Below are positions 55,141 through 64,000 of a stretch of 64,000 bases of DNA, piece after piece. The notes below the pieces were generated by a model. It was not told the origin of the DNA. It saw nothing but the letters and a program-made list of their open reading frames with translations, and did not search any database. This stretch comes from Prorocentrum cordatum (Eukaryota; Sar; Dinophyceae; Prorocentrales; Prorocentraceae), in NCBI GenBank assembly GCA_963575745.1, contig CAUYUJ010001692.1, positions 424,001 to 488,000 of the forward strand, written 5' to 3'. Numbering within the stretch: position 1 is the first letter of the stretch; every line of letters begins with the position of its first letter. The translations under genes and the position numbers were made by a program.

Positions 55141-57110
55141 GTGCGCGTACGTTTATGTGTATGCATGTTTGTGAGGCTCGTGTTGTGTCGCCTTGCGCAT
55201 TCGCACTCGATTTTGAAGGCTTGCTTCCGTTTGCGTTTTAAGTCGATTTCCGTTCCCAACGCAGAGTGGCAATGATTTGGTCGTTGCCTTTTGATCTCGA
55301 TTGTGGCGCCACATTGCCGGCGGAACTCAAGAAATGTATTTGTGTGTTGGTGTGCGTAATTGTCGTCCCATCTATGCGCTTTCTCGCCAGACGGGGAGGC
55401 ATCGCGGCCACAATAATCCAGCACTGCGAAGTTGGTGCGCATGGCGCCAGGATCGCCAGTTTGCCGTCATGTCGCCAGACCTTGACATTCCGAACTCCAT
55501 CCGCTGCGCTTCCTTTCGTGTTTCTTTCCTTTTCCCTTCTCCTCTGCCGCAGGACTTCTCTTCACCCTGCCTATCCTTGCCATCGAAGTGGATCTTTCTC
55601 AAACTTCCGACGGTCCAGTTTTTCCTCACGGGGCCCCAAAGTTCCGACCTCTTCCCCCAGGCGCAGCGTCCCGTCCCGGATATTTCTGGTCGTCTCCGGG
55701 GCCCGAACGACGCCCCTTTGAGGCCGAAGTTGTCAGGGAGGGAATCTTTCTCGTGGCGCCTTGGTGCTGCGTCGTGACCCCTTGGCGCTTGCTTGCCCGC
55801 GTGGCGTAGCGTCAATCTGAGCCTCCTCCTCCTCGTCGTCCTCCTCCTCTTCATATTCCTCCTCTTCCTTCTCCTGTTCTTCCTCCTCATCCTCCGCACG
55901 CTGGCGATAGAGCGAAGGCACTTAGCAGATGTGTCTGCGGGGGGGGGGGCCCCCGTCGGTGCGGGAGGCCGCGCGGACACCGGGCGCCGACGGCGCCGTG
56001 GCGCTGCCAGATCCAGCTCCCTTGCCGGCCGGCCCCAGTTCAGCCAGCCGCCGCACCGCGGCAGAGGCCAGGTGGGAACCCCTGCTCTTGGCGGACGCAA
56101 CAGGGGCGGTCCGCCCGGGGGAGGCTGTACACGTATCCAGGGGTTCCAATCGCACTTGCCTTCGATGATGATCGCCACCGAATGCGTGTACAGTGCCCGC
56201 CTGTGTGGGCTATCCACCCCTCTTCTCCGCGGCAAATCCTCTGGCAGCTCGAGGGCTGGGGCGGCCCGACGGGCTAGGCCCTCTCCAAGGGGTAAGGGTA
56301 CTTTCCCGCCAATGGGATGGGGTTATGTTAACCGGCGGGGGTATCACATAAAAAGGAACATTATCCCTGAACTTAGGATTTTTGCACTGCGCGCTAAGAA
56401 CAAGGGCGAGATATTTAACTCACGAAGCCACATCTCAAACAGCAGCCAAACAATGATGAACAACGCGAGTGCGAAAAAGCACAAAAGCTCACCGCCGATG
56501 GTAAGCGACGTGAAATACCCCCCCCATCCCCCCCCACAAAAAAGGGAAAGCAGCACGCAATCAAATCAAACAATGAGTTCCCGCTTACGCGCGAATCGGT
56601 CACGCCAGGTTTGCACGCCCCTGCTTAAAAGCCACATGACCACGTCCCATTGGGGTTGGCTGGCACGAGTTTATCATTTGCGCTCGCAGGTCTTGTGGCC
56701 GAGTCATCGCGTAGAGGGTTCGGTTGGCGTGGTTCGTGACAGTGTCAGGACGCTTCAAGCTATTGATTTTTATGTGCAAGCGTAGCAGCCAACCATATGT
56801 GAAGCTGTGGCATTTTCCGAAATGACGGGTGGCACGGTGTACTGATGTCTCAAGTGAAATGCCAAACTCATTGTCGGGGTTCTCGCGTTTCTTTGGATAC
56901 GGACCCACGGGAAGGGATCAGCGATTCCCCCCGGACAACGCCCGTGCGTCTCATTCACTGTTCGGGGTGCGCCCCCTCCCCCCCTTTTCCCTCACCATCC
57001 TGTGGTGTTGGGTCCTCGTTTTGAATAGACAGCGCCCCGCGTCTCCTTCCTTCCTTCCGTCCTTCCTTCCTTCCTTTCTTCCTCCTCCCCCTCCTCCTCC
57101 CCCCCCCCCT
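55141..57110. other. No gene recognised; pyrimidine tracts
   Basis: (CTC/TCT)n tract at 55818-55905 and (CTTC)n plus C-run at 57035-57112. Open frames on both strands lack recognisable domains. Confidence 0.5.
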
Positions 57111-57910
57111 TCCAGTGCAGCGAGTGGTGGTGCCCGCATGCGGTTCCCCCACCCAGGGCAGCGCTTCGTGACCCCATAGGGAGCTCCACCGAAGGCCCCA
57201 GTGGGGGTGCCCGCATGTTTTTCCCCCACCCTGGGCAGCGCTTCGTGGCCCCATAGGGAGCTCCACCGAAGGCCCCTGTGGGGGTGCCCGCATGCGGTTC
57301 CCCCACCCAGGGCAGCGTTTCGTGGTTTCATAGGGAGCTCCACCCAAGGCCCCAGTGGGGGTGCCCGCATGCGGTTCCCACACCCAGCGCAGCGCTTCGT
57401 AGCCCCATAAGGAGCTCCACCGAAGTCCCCAGTGGGGGTGCCCGCATGCGGTTCCCCCACCTAGGGCAGCGTTTCGTGGCCCCATAAGGAGCTCCACCGA
57501 AGGCCCCAGTGGGGGCGCCCGCATGCGGTTTCCCCACCCAGCGCAGCGCTGCTTCGTGGCCCCATAGGGAGCTCCACCGAAGGCCCCAGTGGGTGTGCCC
57601 GCATGCGGTTCCCCCACCCAGGGCAGCGCTTCGTGGCCCCATAGGGAGCTCCACCGAAGGCCCCAGCGGGGGTGCCCGCATGCGGTTCCCCCACCCAGGG
57701 CAGCGCTTCGAGGCCCCATAGGGAGCTCCACCGAAGGCCCCTGTGGGGGTGCCCGCATGCGGTTCCCCCACGCAGGGCAACGCTTCGTGGCCCCATAGGG
57801 AGCTCCACCCAAGGCCCCAGTGGGAGTGCCCGCATGCGGTTCCCCCACCACCACCATTGTGGCAGGCCCCTGACACAGTTTGTGGCCCCATAAGGAGCTC
57901 CACCGAGGAC
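57111..57910. repeat. 77-bp tandem array I
   Basis: About ten units with GAGCTCCACCGAAGGCCCCA, GTGGGGGTGCCCGCATGCGG, TTCCCCCACCCAGGGCAGCG and CTTCGTGGCCCCATAGG in order. For example, unit starts are 57181, 57258 and 57335. Since 77 is not a multiple of 3, every frame cycles through the unit, giving a 365-residue minus frame (56955-58052) of repeated sequence. The last unit (57840-57900) carries a (CCA)n expansion. Confidence 0.95.
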
Positions 57911-58780
57911 GATATTCACAACTGCGGTACTCACAACTGCATATGGTTGGGTCCGTCGCCAGGCTAATTTTCCTCCCCCGTAACAATGCGTGCCCAAATT
58001 TGTTTTGGCCCAAACGAGCTTCGCACAACTGTGTTTCCTCATTGCGCGTCACAGCAATGGACGACGATGTCGTCGGCGATGATGCCCCTGCGGAGGGCGC
58101 GGCCGTCGGCTTCGACGGCGTGGCTGCAGCGGCGGGCCGTCGGAGGCGTCGGGGCCGAGAGGTTTTTCGCGGTCCCGACGGGCTCTAGTTCGTCTTCGGC
58201 GTGCGCGGCGGCCCCGTCGCCATCGAACGATATGCGGGAGCCGAGGGCGTCTGCTTTGAAGACGGGCAGCATTGGCTGTTCGGCGCTGCCCTTGGCCACT
58301 GGGAGCTGATCCCTCTGCGGGATGCTCGGCGCTTCCCTCGTGAGTTCGATCAGCACAGTGTGCAAGGATCGTTGGCGCCACTGCGAGGTAAAGTGCGTCA
58401 GGGTGTTCTGGTGCCAGAGTTGTAAAATGCATCGAGTTGCTTGAGGCTCGCGCTTGCGACGCCGATACAGCGAACTTGATTGTTACCCTCGATGCGCTGC
58501 ATGGGGCAAATCTTTCTGCGCAGATCTTTGGAGGGCGATGCTGTGCAGGGGGGCTGGGTGGAACACGTCGGGCGAACCCTTGTTGCGCATGGATCATATC
58601 ACCGTGTTGCGGACCTGTTGTTCGATGTCCAACGCTCGCCGCGGGCTTGATGGGAATGCTGCGAGTTCTGCGTTGCTGTGATGTGGTGACGTCGCGAATT
58701 AAACCGACATCGAGGTTCGGGCCGCGCCCATCAATCTTGAAAGTGGTCCGACAAGGGCATGCGGGGCAAGCGCCGGTCCC
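57911..58780. other. No gene recognised
   Basis: A 416-residue minus frame starts in this region and extends to 59299, crossing the repeat-derived block; no domain seen. Confidence 0.45.
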
Positions 58781-59085
58781 ATAGTGGGCTCCGCCGAAGG
58801 CCCCAGTGGGCTGTGCCAGGTGAGGGTGATACATGCGGGCGGCAGTGCCGGGGTCTTCGGTGGAGCTCCCTATGGGGCCACGCAGTGCTGTGCTGGGTGG
58901 GGGGAGCGCGCGCGGGCGGTTGCGCTGAGGCCGTCGGTTGAGCTCCCCATGGGTCCACGGAGCGCTGCGCTGAGTGGCGGGGGCCCAGGCGGGCGGTCGC
59001 GCCGGGGCCTTCGGGGCCCCACCCCTCTGGGCCACGAAGCGCAGCATTGGGTGGTGGGGCGCGCGCGGGCGGTAGCATTGACATT
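58781..59085 (-). repeat. Diverged relatives of array I, opposite orientation
   Basis: Three to four degenerate units with GGAGCTCCCTATGGGGCCAC, GCAGTGCTGTGCTGGGTGGGG and GCGCGGGCGGT. These are the reverse complement of array I words. Confidence 0.65.
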
Positions 59086-59399
59086 TTAGGTTCTCTAAGG
59101 TCCTCCTAGAGCCGTCTCGGGCCATTTGGGATGCTCCATGGCCTCGCGAACCCCCCCCTCTTTGGATCCTTGAGGGGGGGGGGCGGGGGGGGGCGCCCCT
59201 CCCCCCCGAAAGGGAAGAAGGAGGGTTTGGAGGAACCGTTCTAGACCATCTACGTCCAGAGGGCTGAGGGATTCGGCCGAGCGGACTTTTGCGCCTCACG
59301 TCGGAGTCACTTCAACGCTTTTGCGCGCGTGGCCGGGGGGGCGGGGGCGCGATCCGGGCCAGATCAAAAGATTCCCGCGGGGCGCTCGCTGGTCGGCCG
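59086..59399. other. No gene recognised
   Basis: GC-rich with G and C runs (59172-59206). Confidence 0.5.
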
Positions 59400-59690
59400 T
59401 GCGCGCGCGTGGAGCCTCCAAGACCTTCATCGCGCTCTCGCTGACGCGATGGCCCCGTCGCCGTCGCCGGCGTGATCGGCATCGGCGCCGTCGCTGGCCT
59501 CGCCGTCGTCTCTGCCCCTATTGTCACCTGCGTCGCTACTGCCATCGTCGCGTCTACCAGCGTCGGCGCTGTCGCGGTGCCGCGCCCGCCCGAGTTGCCG
59601 ACTCGCACTGGAGCGCCCGCTGGAAAGCGCCCAGCTGTCAGCGCCGCCGCGGCCGCGTCGGTCGCGCCGAGCAAGCGGACCGCTTCGCGC
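59400..59690 (+). repeat. Duplicated GC-rich block, copy 1
   Basis: Shares CTTCATCGC, ATCGGCGCCGTCGCTGGCC, CCGCGCCCGCCC and TCAGCGCCGCCGCGGCCGCG with 60915-61190. One plus frame conserves 'PRPPELPTRTGAPAGKRPAV' and 'SAAAAASVAP' in both. Confidence 0.65.
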
Positions 59691-59799
59691 GCGAGCACGC
59701 GCGCATGCGCGGCGGCGACGACGCGCCAGCCAGCGCCGAACAATCGTCGCAATCGCCGCCGCATCGCCTTTGCAAACGAAGATGCGGGCGGGCCGGTGG

Positions 59800-60010
59800 G
59801 ATGCCCCCACGTAGGTTGCGCGACAATTATTGCGCCGCCCACGCGGCATCGCGCGCGTTGCACCACGTAGGTTGCACAACGTCGATTGCGCAGCCTACGT
59901 TGCACAACTCATATGGACATTGACAAATTGCAGAACACATTACGGTCCGCATAGTTGCGCCGCGTAGATGTCACAACATATATTGCGCCGCGCACGTCGC
60001 GCAACGCACA
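59800..60010. repeat. GTAGGTTGCAC/TTGCGCCGC interspersed words
   Basis: CGTAGGTTGC appears at 59811 and 59867 and inverted at 59896. ATTGCGCCGC appears at 59828 and 59980. A short irregular repeat cluster. Confidence 0.55.
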
Positions 60011-60239
60011 CTGCACTGCACAAGTGCTTGTTTCTAAAAAGAGAGCAAATTGTACCCCCCTTGCGGACTTATCGGCGCCCTTCTTCGCATCGTAAGTTAA
60101 GTTTGACTCTGCCCCATCGCCCATCCCAAGCACGTACTCATGCCGTCTCAGCCAGGCCAGCATCGGCCCCCCTTGTCGCCCTCTGCGACAGAATATATGC
60201 GCGAGCATTCGTCGATCAAGCAATAATTAGTTGTCAAGA

Positions 60240-60695
60240 ACGTTTTTGCGCAGACATGAAACGACGTGCACGCGCGCGCGTCGTCGCGCGCGCGTGCCGA
60301 AATCCATCGACAACCTGCGGGTTCGCGACGAGTTTTAAACCGAGTGTCCAAACAACATGCACAAACACATATTGTTTCGCAGCGCGGGCTCCCAACAGAA
60401 AAGACAACGCAATTTGCGCGCGCGCTCCTGCGAAGTCTTCGGGCAACGATAGGTCATTCAAGGTTTTCATGCCGTGCAGCCAAGCGGGCATCGCGCGCCC
60501 GCGTGGAAATCGTTCGAATCTCCACGCGCGTGTGCCGTCGCGAGGACTCATTGGAACAAACAGATAAAGTGTGCGCGCGCAAGTCGTCGCGCGCGCACCA
60601 AATCCGCCAGAAACCCTCGCCATCGCAACGGCGTCAAAACCGAGTGTCCAAACCGCATGCAAGCGCGGGGTTTCGCAGCATCAGGTTTCAAAACA
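60240..60695. repeat. Two diverged copies of a sequence about 320 bp apart
   Basis: AAACCGAGTGTCCAAAC..CATGC and GTTTCGCAGC recur at about 60337-60385 and 60637-60680, each preceded by CGTCGCGCGCGCG-type alternating sequence. Confidence 0.6.
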
Positions 60696-60914
60696 GCGCG
60701 CACGCACTCTTGCGATTCTTTTTCTTTGAGAAAAAAGTGTTTTTTTTTTCAACGCATTCATTGAATTCTGCCAAAGTGGCCTCTCGCGCCGCGTGCCGAC
60801 ATCATTCGCGCGCCATTGCGCGCGTGCTGGGCGACGGGGGGGGCGCGGCCCGCGTCGGAGAATGCCGCGCGGGCCGAACTCGCGCGTCGGCCGCGCGCGC
60901 GTGCCGAACTCTTG

Positions 60915-61190
60915 CCAGAACCTTCATCGCCGACGCGAGGGCGCCATCATCGCCGTCGGCGCGATCAGAATTGGCGCCCGCGCTGGCCGCGCCTTCGTCG
61001 TTGTCAGCATTGTCACCAGCATCGCCACTATTAGCATCGCGCCTACCGTTGTCGACGTTGCCTTGATACCGCGCCCGCCCAAGTCGCCGACTCGGAGTGA
61101 AGTGCCCGCTGGGATGTCCCCAGCGGTCAGCGCCGCCGCGGCCGCGTCGGTCGCGCCGCGCAAGGCGGCCGCTGCGCGCGCGCATGGGTC
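60915..61190 (+). repeat. Duplicated GC-rich block, copy 2
   Basis: See 59400-59690. The shared frame reads 'PRPPKSPTRSEVPAGMSPAV' and 'SAAAAASVAPRK'. Confidence 0.65.
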
Positions 61191-63040
61191 GGCCCGGCCG
61201 CAGAGATGCACCGGGCAGCGCCAAGCATGCATCGCAATCGCCACCGCGTGTGTTGCGAAATCCCAACTTACGGGTGGGTGGGCGGGATGTTTGCAAGAGC
61301 ATGGGATGTGCCAACTCGTTTGTTGAAGTCAATTGCACAACGTAGAGACGCAACGCTTGGTTCACGCTCGGGCGAGCATTTTCCATTGGCAGAAATCCCC
61401 AGTCTCCGCTGCGCCGACCCGATAGCCGGTCAGTCCTGTCCTCCCCATATTGACTGGAAGTGACAGACGCGGTGTCTACGACTGTCGTCTCAGCACTGAT
61501 ATCCTGACGCTGCGTCGCCCATGTTCCAGAATGCGCGGCGGGAGTCGGACGGGGCGCGCGTCGTGCGCGAGAGGTTTACATGTCGCTCTCGCTTCGGCGT
61601 CGCGCTCATTTCTCCAGAGACTCGGGCTCTCGCCGGGGCGCGGCGCGCGTTTTCCGCGCGCGTTATCGCCGGCGCGCGAGGGGGCGAATGCCGCTTTTGT
61701 TCTGGCGCCGCGCACGGTTCGGGCGAAACTGGCGCCCCCGTTTCGATGTGCCACGCACGCGTCGTTCACCAGTTTTGCGGGGCCCGCGCGATGGGGCGAC
61801 GCGCCCCCCCCGCCGTAGTCCTGGTCGTATTTGGTGTGGAAGTGGCGTTCCTGCGCGGGGGCGGCGCGCGGCCCGCTTGCCGGGGCGCGCGGGCGCAGAA
61901 GTGGCAGGGGGGCCGCGCTGGAGCGCGTGAAATGCGATCTTGCCCAAACGCCGCGCAGTTTGTCAGTGGCCGCGGTGGTGCTGCGTCAGCGCGGCTCAGG
62001 TTTCGCCTTCGCCGCGCCCGTTGGAAGTTTCGCCGCCCCCGCATCTGTCGCGCAAGCGGCGCGCATGCGAAACGCGCTCGAAACGACTGCGATTTATATT
62101 TACACACAAGCATACATACATACATACATATATCTATACATGTTCAACATTGTATGAAGATTATGACGCGCATGCACGCAGCGCATAGGGAACGCGTGCG
62201 AAACGTCGAGGACATGCACATCATACGCATATCAAACGAATATATTACACGTGCGAGACGTAGAATACATTCATCTGAATCGTAACTGCCTCACATGTGA
62301 CACCGACATGAAACGCGCGCGGACTTCGTGAGGTTGAGCGCGCATCGTATGCGACCTGAATCGGGCAAGTGAGATTGGGGCAAGTTCGAATTCCATATGC
62401 GGTTCCCAATGTAAAGTGAACGCGGGAAATTCCTGCGGGAGGCCGGGGTCGGCGCATTCCGATTTGAATTTGATGCAATGACGCATTCAACGTGAAGAGT
62501 GTCCGCGGAAGGCGGTTGCCCGCGCGTTTCCGATTGGATTTCTTTTTGGCGCGCGCATGGAATTTAGAACGCTTGCGCGGGGGAGGGGCGGGGCATGCGC
62601 ATTTGGGGGGGGGGGGGGCAGTTCGCGCGCGCATGAGAACAATGAGGGGTCTTGCGAGGGGCGGCTGGGATCGGCGCGCGCCCCGTTGAATCTTCGCTGC
62701 GAAACGATAAGAACATGCAGCACTTTTGCTAGAGTTTGGGCCGGCTCGCTTCAAATTCAGTTCCGGCTGCCAGATAACAGAACATAATGTTGCAGGATTC
62801 ACTGTTGGGGTGGGATCGTTGCATTTTTTGTTGATTCCCCACTGAACAAAACATTTGGTGGGCGCGTTGAATTCCGGATTGGCGCGTAAGCAGCATGAAT
62901 CAGATTAGTTTGAGGCCAGGATCGCGCATTTTCTGGTGCATTCCAGTCTGGAAAAGGAATTGATCCAAAATTTGGCGGGGGGCCGTCGGTCAATTTGTTC
63001 CCCACATCCTGAGTTGGGTTCTTGTTTTCCCAGAACATCT
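61191..63040. other. No gene recognised
   Basis: GC-rich to about 62060 with CGCGCG alternation and Arg/Ala frames on both strands. Then mixed DNA with a short (CATA)n tract (62110-62135) and a G12 run (62607-62618). Confidence 0.5.
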
Positions 63041-63043
63041 TCT

Positions 63044-63120
63044 CCTCCACCATACCATGCCACTCCATACCATACCTTACCATGCCATGCCATGCATCCA
63101 CCATACCATACCATACCATG
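63044..63120. repeat. (CCATA/CCATG)n microsatellite
   Basis: Repeated ACCATACCATACCATGCC words directly before the second 77-bp array. Confidence 0.85.
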
Positions 63121-63130
63121 CCTTTCCTCA

Positions 63131-64000
63131 CACCATGTTATTTATCAGGTTTCGTGCCCCTTCCCACCCCTCCAGGGAGGCCCCGCCTGAGCGAGCAGGG
63201 TATTCGCACACCATGTTATTTATCAGGTTTCGCGCCCCTCCCACCCCTCCAGGGAGGCCCCGTCTGAGCGAGCAGGGTATTCGCACGCCGTGTTATTTAT
63301 CAGGTTTCGTGCCCCCCCCCCCACCTTTCCAAGGAGGCCCCGCCTGAGCGAGCAGGGCATTCGCACACCATGTTATGCATCAGGTTTTGTGCCCCCTCCA
63401 CCCCTCCAGGGAGGCCCCGCCTGAGCGAGCAGGATATTCGCACACCATGTTATTTATCAGGTTTCGCGCCCCTCCCACCCCTCCACGGAGGCCCCGCCTG
63501 AGCGGGCAGGGTATTCGCACACCGTGATATTTATCAGGTTTCGTGCCCCTCCCACCCCTCCAGGGAGGGCCCGCCTGAGCGGGCAGGGCATTCGCACACC
63601 ATGTTATTTATGAGGTTTCGTGCTCCTCCCACCCTTCCAGAGGGGCCCCGCCTGAGCGAGCAGGGTATTCGCATGCCATGTTATTTATAAGTTTTCGTGC
63701 CCCTCCCACCCCTCCAGGAAGGCCCCGCCTGAGCGAGCAGGGTATTCGCACACCATATTATGTATCAGGTTTCGTGCCCCTCCCACCTCTCCAGGGAGGC
63801 CCCGCATGCGCGAGCAGGGTATTCGCACACCATGTTATTTATCAGGTTTCGTGGCTTTCCAACCCCTCCAGGGAGGCCCCGCCTGAGCGAGCAGGGAATT
63901 CGCACACCATGATATTTATCAGGTTTCCTGCCCCACCCATCCCTCCAGGGAGGTCCCGCCTGAGCGAGCAGGGCATTCGCACACCATGCTATTTATCAGG
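63131..64000. repeat. 77-bp tandem array II, running off the window
   Basis: More than eleven units with CACCATGTTATTTATCAGGT, TTCGTGCCCCTCCCACCCCT, CCAGGGAGGCCCCGCCTGAG and CGAGCAGGGTATTCGCA in order. Unit starts include 63131, 63209, 63286, 63366, 63443, 63520 and 63597 (spacing 77-80). It shares no sequence with array I. Confidence 0.95.

Noticed and set aside
56955-58052. 365-residue minus-strand repeated protein
   Set aside because: A 77-bp unit cycling through the frames; other phases give the same peptides.
60495-60535. GTTCGAATC, a T-loop-like word
   Set aside because: No matching D-arm, anticodon stem or acceptor stem could be drawn around it; it lies in a GC-rich repeat.
57111-64000. 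Regular arrays that superficially resemble CRISPR
   Set aside because: Whole units repeat without unique spacers, no cas genes are present, and the context is eukaryotic.

Overview
The window looks like nuclear DNA of a large, repeat-choked eukaryotic genome. A dinoflagellate is the best fit. The evidence is the Ty1/copia gag-pol style (CCCH-type gag knuckle, 'FVWPAG' protease end, 'VAERSNEIVQMGTRALL' integrase segment), LINE remnants carrying a 'TVPRAEL' RNase H, arrays of CAGCCT-type repeats, and strong local swings in base composition. No bacterial operons, rRNA, convincing tRNA or CRISPR were seen. All similarity statements are by eye; no search was run.

Left part (1-24.2 kb). The 3' end of one apparently intact leucine-rich-repeat gene (3-755) is the only good host gene. 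It is followed by a 33-bp tandem array with a 198-bp higher-order period (1069-1743). A large imperfect inverted repeat then follows, with arms at about 2137-4950 and 13501-16573. Each arm holds 72/73-bp repeats, a GCTGAG/CAGCCT array and a short conserved module. The left arm is interrupted by a 5'-truncated LINE (2528-3312) that has a 14-bp target-site duplication and a (GTCC)4 tail. Between the arms lies GC-rich DNA with LINE reverse-transcriptase scraps. A minus-strand LINE RNase H remnant sits at 20734-21360.

Centre (24.2-49.9 kb). One giant, old LTR retrotransposon of Ty1/copia order spans about 25.7 kb: 24219-24490 (5' LTR), gag, protease, integrase, reverse transcriptase, RNase H, then about 12 kb of extra ORFs, a purine tract and 49601-49896 (3' LTR). 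LTRs are roughly 87% alike by eye; the pol genes carry stops, frameshifts and lost catalytic residues. Two foreign blocks (about 28850-30900 and 40775-41575) are nested in it. Its internal region carries about 22 copies of a tiny hairpin, typically CGGC-RCA-GCCG, whose arms vary in a compensated way. I saw none of this oriented type with 4-bp arms in the flanks or in the nested blocks. This is the most unusual signal in the window.

Right part (49.9-64 kb). Mostly simple and tandem repeats: a GAT array of about 940 bp, TTGGGGCC-type arrays, two unrelated 77-bp arrays (57.1-57.9 and 63.1-64.0 kb), and duplicated GC-rich blocks at 59.4/60.9 kb. One short possible exon lies just beyond the 3' LTR. 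No other gene could be assigned.
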